64,000 nucleotides of DNA, taken from NCBI GenBank assembly GCA_003952965.2, contig RXIC02000011.1, positions 342,885 through 406,884 of the forward strand, written 5' to 3'. Below, one piece after another: positions 11,421 through 22,950 of this stretch; within the stretch, counting starts at the first letter, position 1; every line of letters begins with the position of its first letter. The stretch is from Morella rubra. Taxonomy: Eukaryota > Streptophyta > Magnoliopsida > Fagales > Myricaceae. Below the pieces are notes generated by a model that saw only the letters and a program-made list of their open reading frames with translations, made no database searches and was not told the DNA's origin. Position numbers and translations under genes: made by a program.

Positions 11421-13160
11421 CTACTTGGGGACAAGAGAATTGTAGTGCTCACCAAGCCCAAATGCATGCTTATGGTATGACAGCATGACACTTGAATTCG
11501 ATGAACCATTCCCACTATCAGGTTTGTACTCCTTCCCCATCTCTACATCAGGGAAGGACCCTGAAAATATCATGATATGTTTTCTAAGGCAATGAGTTAG
11601 AGCACGTAGCTCCAGTTGTCCGCCCCATGCTGCTGTTGATTCCACTTCTTTACAGTAATCTCAAATCTCTCTGCTAATGAATTATCAGAATCACCTTCTA
11701 TCTCATCCTCCAACAGGAAAAATGGGAGGAAATCGGATACATGTTTCCTCATATATGCAGCCACCACCTCTCGAAGCTCTTGGTATGTATAAGGAGATGA
11801 ACCGTGAGATAGAAGTGCTAACTGGTTCTCAACAGCTCGGTAGAGACAGTGCCCATCAGGCTTTATCTCATTAACAGTCAAACCAAGGGTTTCAAGCTTT
11901 CTTTCCAGTTCCTCATCTTCAATCATTCGATCACTTATAATGTTGCTCTGCTCCTCTTGGATTCTTTGCTCTCTTGCTGCTTCTTGCTGAGCTTTTTTTC
12001 CTCGCCTCTTTGCACTCTTGCTAGGCTTTGATTGGTCAGGTTGACTGGTAACAGAAACCCCTGCAATGGCTTTCACTAAATTGTCAAGATTGCTTTTTCT
12101 ATCTCCATCACTTCTGCTATAGCCTAATGAAGCAAGTTCTTCAGCATGTTTTTCTTTAAGCTTTGCTGAAAGTTGAGAAATCTCTTCCTCCACCTGCTTC
12201 TTCTTAGCTTTCTGTTCAGCCTTGCTACCTTTGGCTGCCCCCTTTTTCAGTTCAACTTCCTTGTTCTGCAGCTGTGAAATTTCTTTCCTGCACCCAAAAA
12301 TAGTCATTGTGCAAAAACCATGAGATTATGAAAAAGGTGAAACGTAGAATCCAACAAGACTAAGGGCATGTTCATTTTGGTGAAATTTTAGAATTTGAAT
12401 CCAACCCTCTAAAATTACAATCCCAACATTACTTATACACAAATACCAATACAACTCAACATTATTTTTTTACAAACATCAATACTCAACAACTTCTACA
12501 CAAATACCAATACTCCAACATCACCTAAATATTCACACCATACTTAAAATTCTTAAAATTTTACCAAAACGAACATGCCCTAAGCAACAGACCTCCATTA
12601 CCAACATACTAAAACAGAAGTTAACTAAGAAAAACAACACTTATTCAATCACTGCCTTGAAGAGCAAAGAACAGTTTATGCATGCTGTAATCAAATCCAG
12701 CATTAGTAAAACTTAGATCATTATCACACAATGCAAAAAAACATGAACACATACTTGTTACGCAGTCTATTCAAAATCTAAATCAGACTGTTTTCTTATA
12801 GTACCTATCGTGCACAATGAAAAAGAACATCTTTATTCTCCATAACTCTTTGGAAAGGGCTTAAGATGTTGGTAACCTCAACCCTTATGCTTTGTGCCAG
12901 GTCTTCACATAAAAATACAAAAATATATGCAAAGTTTTAAGACAGGCCTAACAGGAGGCAGCCAGAACCATCATTGTTCCAGAGCAATGAAAATCATCGC
13001 ATTAGCAAAATAAAGAGCAATAAAGTACTAATTTAATTTTATGATCCATACATCACCTGTGCCTAGCAAGCATTTCATCACGAGTTTCCTGCTTCTTTTG
13101 CGATCCATTATCAGAAATGACTTCAGATGTTTGATCCTCTGTTTCTTGAGTGCAGTCCAT
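11421..13160 (-). CDS. OTU-family cysteine deubiquitinase, copy B (frameshifted)
   Basis: This is the mirror copy of the OTUD6-like gene on the minus strand. Coding exon 1 is 13160-13057 (ATG at 13160-13158) and exon 2 is 12287-11421, with the same splice sites as copy A. The position that breaks copy A is intact here (about 12103), so the frame runs through the coiled coil and the catalytic-cysteine motif [14 protein letters not shown] different single base is missing near 11660 (an AATT became ATT on the coding strand), which shifts the frame shortly after the RFE motif and cuts off the catalytic-histidine region (GEHYNSLVP, still readable in another frame at about 11430-11465). Neither copy is open as written. 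Confidence 0.9.
12364..12580. mobile_element. Tourist-like MITE in OTU intron, right-arm copy
   Basis: Mirror copy of the 6075-6296 element: TIRs GGGCATGTTCATTTTGGT / ACCAAAACGAACATGCCC and target duplication TAA (12361-12363, 12581-12583). It is 5 bp shorter than the left copy because of small indels. Confidence 0.8.
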
Positions 13161-13170
13161 AAGAGCAACC

Positions 13171-14860
13171 CTACAATCAAGGTAGACAGTAATGCAGAGC
13201 AAGGGATAGAAAACCTCCAATGTAAATAACAAGTACAGATGTCATGAACTAAAACAGAAGTATACAATGTAGCAAAATAAAAATTGAGGAAACCAAAGCT
13301 CACGAGAAAAGTTAGCCATTTTCAATTTCACTTGCTAGTACATACATAGTTTTTCATGATCTTAAATACACACTACACTTTTGAGGAGTAGGCTCTACAA
13401 ATTAGGTTCAACTTGTGAAGGTTGAACTGATAAATCTGTTGTTTTCCTCCCATCACTATATTCAAACATATTTACTAGTAGCTGATATCAAAATTGTCTG
13501 AACTCTGCAAATCAAAAACATTTATTTCATGTAATTAATAAGCATATACCAACACCAATGAAACATTGCTGCAAGCACATGATGATTCTAGAAGACTATA
13601 CATATCTGGTGCTATCTGAAGAAACATCACGAACAACAACCACTGACGGTCAAAGAATATGAAGTTACTCGAAAAGAAAAGAAAAAAAGGACTCGGAAAG
13701 TAGATTCGATCAATGCACCCATCAACTCATGCAGCCAAAATTTCAAGAGACAGAGCATCTGGCCATGATTAGTGAATTGTTAGCATAATCCCATTGCACT
13801 TTAAACCACGATACAATAGTGATTGGAGACAGAGAAGAGCTTCCCTTCCACATTCAAAAGCAAACACATAAAATCATCTCAGACACATATCATGTCTAGT
13901 ACCCAATGGTAGGAACCGTGTTCAGTAAATCTGTCACAATGAAGTCCAAAGTCTGAGCCTTTTCTTTTTACTGTTTTGGATGGGTAAAGGCAGGGAGGCT
14001 GAGAACAATGAAACTAAAAAAGTCTGCAGATCACATAAATCAAACTAAAGGCCTAGTTAGCAGAGACATAAAAAAATAATAATAATATAATAAATGGAGG
14101 AAAATGTAATTTGCCACCACAGCCACTCATCTAACAAAAGGGCGTGTCTTGGTTGATTTCCATTACAGGTCCATCATTACTTTGTCATGAAAACAAACTC
14201 AAAACGATATAGGAAACCATAACCACAACAGTCTATACCACAAATTTAACTCAGCGCAAGAGCCCACAACTAACCTGGTCTAATATAGCAAGGCGTACTC
14301 AGGAATCGACCCCTGTAGACCAGCCAAAAAATTAGCCGGATTAGGAAATATTCGGACGTTTAAGCTTATCAATTTTCACAAAAGACCAATCCAGAATTAA
14401 CAGTCAGCCTATTCGATTTTCAACTGCCGGATTATCAATATCAACATCGAAAGCAATGCATCACATAACAAATATCAAATATTTACGGACTCTTTATGAC
14501 AAACATAACCCAAACACACAATCGGATAATAACCCACAAAATAAAACAGCATGAAATATACATACAAGATACTATACTGGTACTAGATTATCTCTGTTCA
14601 CAGGAAATTGTGAGTCTCATTTAACTCAGCCAAGTACAACAGTTTCTCTTAGTAAGGTTCAAATTCACATTCTATGGGCATCAGAAAACCAAAAGCAAAG
14701 GTTGGAAGCTTTGTGAAATTCTGTCCTATTTTCATTGGTGTTCTTACCGACCAAAGAAGAGCTGATAAGAGGGAAGAGAGAGAAACAGAGAGAAAACGCA
14801 CCTCGAGAGGACGCACCTCCGAATAGCTTCGAGGTTAGGGTTTACGCATAGAACCTAGAA
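13171..14860 (-). other. Probable 5' UTR exons and introns of OTU copy B
   Basis: Mirror of the 3800-5487 region. The CT-rich leader, seen here as GA-rich sequence at about 14755-14830, and the donor and acceptor sites are retained. No coding sequence seen. Confidence 0.45.
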
Positions 14861-14970
14861 ATCTCTTAAGCATATGCTGTCAGGAAACAAATATTAGCAG
14901 GAACCGTCGAGACAAAAAAACATATTAACTGGAATTTTCTTTCCTATCAGTAACTCTATTTTTCATTTTT

Positions 14971-15089
14971 CCCCAATGAGCTTTAGCTCAGGTGGCACGT
15001 CCTCCCTTTGGGGAGGGTTAGGTCCCGAGGTCGAATCCCCCCTCTTCCGCAGGCTAAGACCTGCTCCACCATTTGCCTAAAAAAAAAAA
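14971..15089 (+). mobile_element. Short tRNA-derived SINE, right-arm copy
   Basis: The A box (TTTAGCTCAGGTGG, about 14982-14995) and B box (GGTCGAATCC, about 15029-15038) lead into an A-tail at 15079-15090. The flanking direct repeats AACTCTATTTTTCATTTTT (14952-14970) and AACTCTGTTTTTCATTTTT (15090-15108) are the target-site duplication. The left-arm copy has the same flanks, so the insertion predates the inversion. Confidence 0.75.
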
Positions 15090-15564
15090 AACTCTGTTTT
15101 TCATTTTTCATTGTTTTAGGGATGGCACAAATTTGTTTTTTTTTCCATAAATTTTAATTATATAAAATTAAATCTTTTTATAAATTATTAACACCTTTTT
15201 TTCTCCTTATCTCCCCAAAAAAAAAAAATTTAATAATCCGACAAATAAAATTTTGTCCATTCAAATTGCAAAAGATGGGTTAAGCAGTGGGCTGGGCCAC
15301 TTTCTGTTCCAGTGTCCAAGTTGATGTCCACCGACAGAAAGAGAGAGCATTGCAAAATCCAAACCGCAAACATTGACCCTTATCCACGGACGCTCTTTTT
15401 CCATGTAAGAATGGCGGTGGGCTTGGGCTTGCGGCTCTTCAATTGGTTTGGTCGTGCTAAATACTTTTTCATGATTTTTAGTGTAGAGCTACCCGTTTTA
15501 TGAGTTATTTTTCATTTCTTTTGTTTTCTTTTCTACTTCTTAATTTAAAAAAAATATATATATA

Positions 15565-15908
15565 TTTTTTTACCTACGAATTACAACGTGTCTTGTACTT
15601 TATACCCTAAACTATCATATTTGAAGAATTGCACCCACAAATTACTCATCCCTAACACATTGCACCCTTCGTCTATTATTTTCATTAGTATATAAAAATT
15701 AAATTTTTTTTAATACAAAATGTCGATTATACTTTTAAAAAAGTCAAATAGCAGTTTACATTTAAAGGTATGATCCTCATTTCGTTTAAAAAAAATCCTT
15801 TACATTTAATTTGCAAAAGAAAAAATAGATGGAAAGTGTAATGTCTCAAGCATAGTAATCTAGGATGCAAAATACAAAAATTATAGTAATTTGTAAGCGA
15901 AAAATATA
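15565..15908. repeat. Palindromic MITE-like element, right-arm copy
   Basis: Mirror copy of the 2762-3100 element, with diverged terminal inverted repeats of about 65 bp (TTACCTACGAATTACAACG against the complement of TTTGTAAGCGAA). No reading frame of note. Confidence 0.4.
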
Positions 15909-16871
15909 TTTTCCTCCCCTTTTTTTTCCCACGCTAGGGCTGTTTTTGACTAGTTTTGTTTTGTGACCACCTGGCGAAGATTAGTGATTTGATAATGGTT
16001 TTGGCCTCTCTAACAATTGAGAGAGAATTAAATATACTTGAAATTAAACAAACCAATAGGACTAAAAATAATTTTTTTGGAACATTTTTAAGACACGAAT
16101 ACTTAAAAGTTAATAATTTTGCAAAGATATTTACAGTTGAAAATATTCTTTTATTTCCTATTTTATGTGGAAATAAACAAAACTTGTAGCGTGACACTGA
16201 AAAATACAGCATTTTATTGTTTGCAAATTAAAATTTTGGGAATGTCAAAATTTTGGTTTATGAGAGTCAATGAAAAAGTGAGGAGTAAAGAGAGATGATT
16301 TGAGTGAATTTTTTTATATTTATTGTAATAAAATAGATGATTTGATAGAGAGGTTTTGCAAAAACTTTTCTCCTTTAAAAAAATACATCTTCAAATATTT
16401 TGGGCTCCCCTCAGCATTGAATAATAATTTTGTTTTTTTAAAAAAAGTATCTTCACATCCTTTTTCTTCACAATTTTGATTTCAAGACCTATCCAAAGAG
16501 ATTAGAGAGACAAGAGGCCAGAGTAGCCACAACTCCTCTCATCAATCATCACTCATAGTAGGGATAAAATGGATGTGCAGTTATTGCAGGTCTAAGTCTA
16601 GACAGAAGGTTCCATCCAAATATTACTCTAACAAAGTATTTTCTCAAAATTATTTGTAATTTATATATATATATATATAAGTTGATAAATATATTTTGCA
16701 CCTTCCAACTATGTGGGTGTTGATATTTTACATCCTATCTTTTATTTTTATCACAATACACCAACCAATTATTAATTTAAGACACTTTGCACCCTGCTTT
16801 ACAATTTTTTATTACAATTTTTTATTAATTTGAACATAAAATAATTTTTTGACATACGAAATGATAATTTT

Positions 16872-18905
16872 GTCCACATACTCCTGAGCAGACAAGTATG
16901 GTTGAACACCGACATAGAATTATTCGTGAATTAGGAATGACCATGTTTCTCCCTGTGGTGCTCCTTTGTTCTTATGGGTAGAAGCTTTTACTACCGCAGT
17001 ATATCTTATCAATCGTCTACCTTCCTCTGCAATTAATTTTGAGACCCCATACTTTACTTTGCATGGAACTTATCTTGTTTATTCATCTCTTCGAGTCTTT
17101 GGTTCTAAATGCTTTCCATACACATGGGACACCCGCCATCACAAATTTGATCCAAAAATTGTTCCCTGTATCTTTGTAGGTTACAGCAATAAGCATAAAG
17201 GATATAAATGTTTCATCCTTCAAGCCAAAAAAAATTTATTTCTCGGCATGTGGTATTTGATGAATTGGTGTTTTTGTATAAGGTTTCTCACCTCACCACA
17301 ATTACCCCTCTAAAACCCCATGTCATTAGCATTTTCAATTCTTGGTTGTCACATCCTACTCGTAATCTCCCTCTTACAAATACTCCACCCTCATCCTCTC
17401 AACCGCCTTGTCTGAGTCCTTTACCATTTGTTATATCTTTCTTAGTTGTCGTACCACAGCTCGGTCATCTACATCTATGAGCACCCTTTCACATTCTCTA
17501 CTTCCGCAACCTGATGTCTTCTCCAGCTCATTGGACACCTCCTTACACTCACTTTTGGATACTCTATCTGATGATCCAATGTCCCAATCCGAACCACCCG
17601 CAGACCATCCTTCTGCTCCTAACGGACCACAGTTTCCTCATCTTATGGTTACTCGCTCCCAACACAATGTGATTAAACCAAATCCTAAATTCGCCTTGAC
17701 ATCTACATCTCTCACCATCCCTCGTGAGCGAGCCCTACAATGTTCAATTGGCATTAGCTCATCCAGGCTACAAAACTACTATGGATGAGGAACTTGAGGC
17801 CTTGCTTCAAAACCAGACTTGGAGACTTGTGTCACGCACCCTGAGATGCATGTTATTGGCTTAAAATGGGTATACAAAACAAAACTCAAAGCAGATGGCT
17901 CACTAGACCGCCTCAAAGCCCGTATAGTTGGGAAAGGATATCATCAAATTGACGGGATTGACTACATCAAAACTTTTTCTCTGGTCATCAAACCAAGAAC
18001 AATACGCATGCTTATCATTGTAGCACTTGTTCGATAATAGCCCATCTGTCAGCTTGACGTCAAAAATACATTTCTTCATGGGCTAATCTCTGAAGACATA
18101 TACATGGAGCAACCCCCAGGAATGGTTGATTCAAAACATCCTATGCACGTCTACAAACTCCAAAGGGCCCTTTATGGCCTAAAACAGGCACCTCGAGCTT
18201 GGGTTTGATCGTTTTAGTACTTTTCTTCTTCAATATGGTTTCTTTTGAAGTTTAGCTGATCCCTCCTTATTTATTTTTCACTCTAATCATGGCTCATTAA
18301 TCTTACTTCTTTATGTAGATGATATTCTACTTACAGGATCTACTCCAGAACTGGTCACTCATTTCATTCACTTTCTCAGTAATGAATTTGCAATGAAAGA
18401 CTTGGGTCCTCTTCATCACTTTCTTGGCATTGAAATCTCTCAAACACCCAACGGTCTTCATCTTTCACAAACACACTATGCTCTTACCATTCTCGAAAAA
18501 ATAAAGATGATTGACTGTAAGCCCATGAGTACCCCACTAGAAGCGAAAAAAAAAAAAATCACTCAATGACACACCTTTGGAGGATTCAAGTTACTTTCGA
18601 GGGCTTACAAAAAAAAAAGTTGCTTTTGAGGAATTACTGGCGCTCTTCAGTATCTCACTCTTACTCGTCCAGACCTTTCATTTAGTGTTAATTATATCTC
18701 TCAATTCATGCATGCCCCTACGGTTACTCACTTAAAAATGGTTCGACGTATTCTTCGATATGTCAAAGGAACTATTCACTTGGGTTTAAATTTCACTTTT
18801 GCTACTACACTTGATTTGTGTGCTTTTTCAGATGCAGATTGGGTGGGTTGTCCTACTACAAGCTGTTTTTTATTATTTTTGACACAAACTCTGCTTCCAA
18901 CCCTG
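16872..18905 (+). pseudogene. Ty1/copia pol fragment, right-arm copy
   Basis: The order is integrase C-terminal blocks (16895-17290), linker, reverse transcriptase (about 17770-18545, including [33 protein letters not shown] and YVDDILL), then the start of RNase H (HLKMVRRILRYVKGT and SDADWVGCP at about 18730-18860). The family is RVT_2/copia pol. The frame is broken several times (for example at about 18040, 18220 and 18560). Recognisable RNase H stops at about 18870 and the remaining 3' part is missing. No LTRs bound it, so this is a truncated, dead fragment. It extends roughly 210 bp beyond the visible mirror repeat. Confidence 0.9.
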
Positions 18906-19474
18906 ACATAGTTTGCTAGAGGGTATTAATGCACCACAGCTTGGCACAAGGAATTATGATGCAAATCTTTCGCAACAAGAGTAACAAGATCATCCAAAGA
19001 TTAAAAAAAAAAAAAAAAAGAATCAAAACAACAACTATTGTGAGGATCTTCCACAGTTAAAGATAGAAAGAAATCAAGAAATCAAATCAGTATCCGTTGA
19101 AGCAAGACCCGTTGCATTAAATTCAAAAAAGAGTTAAAGTTGCCGCAATTAAAGATAGAAATAAATTGAAAAATCAAAGCAATATTCGTTGAAAGCAAGA
19201 CCTGTTGCATCATATTCAAAAAAGAGTCAAAAGTTGCCAATTGCCTCAATTAAATACTTTCATAGAATAGTGCTGCTTTAAATGCAGAATAGTATTTTAA
19301 ATAGTTGTATTTTATAGCGTTAGTGCTCACGCTTGAAATATAGAAACAAAATATCTTTTATTCACTCATATTCCTATTTTTCCTCTGTGTAAAGCGTTTG
19401 AAATTAATAGTTGTTGGATGCGATGTAACAAAAATAATAAATGAGAATGAGAATGTAAAGTATGAAAAAACTTA
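18906..19474. other. AT-rich region with an A-run and a tandem duplication
   Basis: Just after the copia fragment there is an A-run at about 19003-19019, then the tandem duplication listed separately, then sequence with no recognised gene. It may be remnant copia 3' sequence, but no LTR could be delimited. Confidence 0.4.
19055..19248. repeat. Imperfect tandem duplication, ~90-bp unit
   Basis: Two diverged copies share ATTAAAGATAGAAA, then ATCAAA-CA-TAT-CGTTGAA, GCAAGACC-GTTGCAT, ATTCAAAAAAGAGT and AAAGTTGCC. Unit 1 is about 19055-19145 and unit 2 about 19146-19240. No coding role is evident. Confidence 0.7.
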
Positions 19475-19706
19475 GGGATAAATACAATATTCGTCCTTGT
19501 GGTTTATTCCAAAATCAAATAAATCCTTAAACTTTAAAACACATCAATTAGTCTCTAAGGTTTAACATCCATCATAACTTTAGTTCCTCCGAGACCCTTC
19601 AAATGTGAATGATTTTAAATCTTAAGGACTAATTTTATGTGTTTTAAAGTTTAAGGACTTATTTGATTTTGAAGTAAACCACAAGGACGGATGTTGTATT
19701 TATCCC
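19475..19706. mobile_element. Foldback MITE with 9-bp target duplication
   Basis: The termini are GGGATAAATACAATATTCGT... and its near-complement ...TTGTATTTATCCC, with inverted repeats of about 80 bp. The element is flanked by AAAAACTTA on both sides (19466-19474 and 19707-19715). Long TIRs with a 9-bp duplication indicate a Mutator-related non-autonomous element. 232 bp, non-coding. Confidence 0.8.
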
Positions 19707-20463
19707 AAAAACTTATAAAATAAAGTTGAAAAGTGTTTTATTATTATTATTTTAATAACAAAATGAACATCGCCTAAAATCTTAAAAGGGTAGAGGTGAA
19801 GTATAAGGTAGATATCTATCTTTTGTTTTATTTTTTAATAATATAATGAATATTTCGTATGTTCTGATGGAATACATAACTATGCATTTATCACATCACA
19901 TGAACTCAATGTGTTTGACAGATCGAGACACATAATCCCATTTTCAATTGAAGCATATGATTCATAGAGGATTTTGCTGAATTTTTTCATGTGTAGGTTT
20001 TGGTGGGTTTAGTTTTTTTTTTTTTTTTTTTCATTTAATCTCCGTTATTAACAACAATTGTGGCGTCTTCTGAGAGGTAGTTTTCTGTCAGTATGGGCTC
20101 ATATCTTAGCAGATCTGTAAATTTGTTGGGAGAATAAGGATCTACTTCGAGTTATTGTATGGATGGATGGGCTTTATTTGAAAAGAGATATAAGATACCT
20201 TACAATATTTTATATTATTTGTACAGATTAGATTACCGTCCAATATTGATTATACTATATTCAATGCTTATTTTAATTTCTTTTCTCTTTGAATCATCTA
20301 ATTTATACGTAAAAATAAAAAAGATATTGTATTTAGATTAAACGAATTAGGAAAATTTAACAATTACTCTAGATTTTTATGAAATTTTAAAAATACGTCT
20401 CATTTCTAGAATTGACAAATCGCTGCCTAAATCCACGCTTGCAATATCACTTAGTTTGTCATA

Positions 20464-20790
20464 TTTTCGTCTAGATTTTTAACGAAAATTGATTATGTGG
20501 CATGTCACATGTCAATATATGGTCATGTAGGATGTCACATGTCCTAAAAAATAAAATTAACAAAATTAAATAATAAATATTAAAAATTATTATTTATTTT
20601 TAAGACATATGGCATGCCACATGATAATATTGTTAATCACATTACATGTTGAAACCTAGGATAATATTGTTAATCACATTACATGTTGAAACCTAGGCTG
20701 CCAATTTTATATGTAACATGTCATGTGACCATATATTGACACTTAACTTCTCACGTCATCAATTTTATTAAAAGTTTAGACAATTGATTA
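20464..20790. repeat. Palindromic repeat, possible old MITE
   Basis: Sequence around CAATATATGGTCATGTAGG (near 20513) recurs inverted as CATGTGACCATATATTG (near 20735), with imperfect pairing continuing outward to about 20464 and 20790. It has GTCACATGTC-type motifs in both halves. No clear target duplication was found. Confidence 0.4.
20624..20697. repeat. Perfect 37-bp tandem duplication
   Basis: A 37-bp unit beginning ATAATATTGTTAATCACATT and ending AAACCTAGG is present twice, head to tail and identical (20624-20660, 20661-20697). It is probably a recent slippage or repair duplication. Confidence 0.9.
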
Positions 20791-21209
20791 CAAATGATGG
20801 GAAAGAATAAAATCCCCACGATTGATTACACATGATGGGAAAGAACTGCCCACAAAAACAATGATGTGGATGATTAAAGAAGAAACCCAAGAGAGAAAGG
20901 CTAGTGGGAAAACTGATGGAAAAGAGAAGGAAGCATAAGAAGAAAAGTATGTAGAAAATCAATACAATTATTATAATATTATGAGTATCTCAAAAGATAA
21001 CTCACTTAATCATTGGAGGATTCACTCTTCGTTACAGCTGTTCAGCCTAACCGGAAAAATTCGATTCCACCGGTACCGGCACTGATATCAGCACCGGGTT
21101 CCCAGTTTCCAGCTTAACTAGTGCCAGTGTCGGTGGCTTCTTTTTAAAGAAACCCGGAGGTTTTACCGGTTCACGGGTTAACCAAAACCGAGTTTCAGGG
21201 TACCGATAA
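20791..21209. other. Non-coding stretch with CCGGT-rich palindromic segment
   Basis: A partial repeat of GATTGATTACA-ATGATGGGAAAGAA occurs twice (about 20784-20840). The part 21045-21205 is rich in ACCGGT, ACCGG and GGTACCG words that can fold on themselves, like repeats common in plant genomes. No gene recognised. Confidence 0.4.
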
Positions 21210-22479
21210 TGTAACACTCCAAACCCTAGGCGGTTAGGGGGTTACTTCTATGCGTAAAACCAATGAAAATCGGCGAAAATTATGAGTAGAAACCAGTTAT
21301 CAAGAAATAAACAATCTTGATAACAAATTCACGTTTAAAACTTCAAAACAATTGAATAAAAATACTTCATTTAGAATTCTTTAAAAACCGAAAAATTACA
21401 AAGAAAACACACTGTCTAACTGAAATTCTAAGCCTTCTCTCAGCTACCCACCCAGACGTCATCTAACATGATCTCGGCACGCTCCTAAATGTCATATGAA
21501 AAGGGAGAACAAATAAGGGGTGAGTTCGACAACTCAGTAAGCAAAATCATTATGTTAGGGTGCACATTAGGAGTCGCATTTAAGAAGTAAAAATCAATAA
21601 AAAACTGTAAATCTCAATCCATATAACTATAACTGTAAAACAACTTTTATCTTTATAATAATACTATAGAAAATCCCTTTAGTAATAACTGTGGGTCACG
21701 TTTACCCCGTAACAGGATTGTGCAGTCCGTAGACTCCTTGCACACTCACTATACTCACTTTGAACTTTGAATATTTCTATTCTTTTCATGAAACATAATG
21801 CACAAATCTTTAATAACAATGAACATCAAAAGGCTTTGATTTAAAAAATTGAAAACATCATGTAAAATCATTGAACATAAAAATAGGCTCATGTTTACAC
21901 ATTTCATGCTATAATCTTTGACAATTTTATCATAACGTAATACACATAAAACTCCGAGGATTTTCAATAAAACATGCAACTTCTCAAATATTACATCGGT
22001 CTTTTAGGAAAATCTAGCATAATAACCCCGCTTACATTGCCCTTCATAACACTTGAACCCTTTATCAATTAACCTCCAAGACCTCAAGAGACCAGACTAG
22101 AATATTAAAAAAAGCAATTGATTTATCATTCTCCCAATCAATACACATCACAGAGACTAACAAAGGTTTTATAAAAGACTAATTGCAACCCTATTTAAAG
22201 AAGGATTCTAAATTTGAAAAGATGATAAGATTGGGTTGCTATCTATTTTAAAATTTAAACATAATCTAGAAGTATTAAAATTCAAAACTTTAAAATATAA
22301 AGAGATAAAGATAAAACATCTATTCTTCAAATTTCAAACACTTTTAAAAGATAACATTTTCAAATTAAATCAACATTTCAAACTTTAAAACACTTTTAAA
22401 ACAGGATAAATTTTTCAAATAATTCGAAATTCAATAAAAATAATATTTTACTAATATGAAGAAAATGCGGGGTGCTACA
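21210..22479. mobile_element. Probable solo LTR (Ty3/gypsy-type ends)
   Basis: The block begins TGTAACACTCCAAACCC and ends GGGGTGCTACA, complementary TG...CA termini typical of plant gypsy LTRs. Inside is the motif GGGGTGAGTTCGACAACTCAGTAAG, often seen in such LTRs. It is about 1.27 kb with no internal pol. The 5-bp flanks (GATAA and AGTAA) match only partly, so the solo-LTR reading is likely but not proven. Confidence 0.55.
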
Positions 22480-22829
22480 AGTAAAATCGGGTTTTTTATT
22501 ATTTATTTTTTTGAAAAATTGGCAATTTGGTTACTAAATTTTGACCCTAATGACGAAATAGTCATTAGTTTTTTTTTTTTTTTTTTAACGTTTTGGTCAC
22601 TAAGTCATTACCCGTTTGTCATTACATCTAACGACAATGTTGTACACATCATCATTTTGCCCAGCTCAGCTTCTATTATCCACCTTTGCAGCCCAATCAT
22701 TGATTCATAAACAAAATGCACCGTTTGATTCTTCTTCTTCTTCTTTTATCTCTCTGGTTGGCCTGCAACGTCGTTGCTTGTCATCTGTCTAAGTCGAGCT
22801 CCACAATTGGTTCCTTCACCCGCTGATCA

Positions 22830-22950
22830 TCGGGAATGGTCACCCAACCTCAAAAAAACGCAGCGTCCCCGTCGTCTACTACCTATACATGATCTTTCTA
22901 GATTCCTTGGCCACCTAATCTACCACACATCTAAACCCACTGATATGATG
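22830..22950 (+). pseudogene. Captured SOSEKI (DUF966) N-terminal exon fragment
   Basis: One frame reads REWSPNLKKT and, after a one-base shift, RSVPVVYYL. In SOSEKI proteins, a W-x-P...K segment followed by VPVVYYL starts the DIX-like polymerising domain. The frameshift and stops downstream make it non-coding as written. Its identity rests on this motif and on the second fragment in the same order and orientation at 24154. Confidence 0.6.

Larger units (their letters stand above)
9551..18692. repeat. Right arm of the ~9.1-kb inverted duplication
   Basis: This is the mirror image of 1-9101. It is 41 bp longer than the visible left arm. Most of the difference comes from a locally divergent patch at about 16262-16335, the rest from homopolymer and single-base indels. 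The copia fragment continues past 18692 to about 18905, so only the left side is cut by the window edge. Both arms share the same SINE and MITE insertions with the same flanks, so those insertions came before the duplication. Confidence 0.95.

Noticed and set aside
14971..15060. A tRNA gene suggested by A- and B-box motifs
   Set aside because: There is no complete cloverleaf or anticodon arm. The A-tail and target duplications show a SINE.
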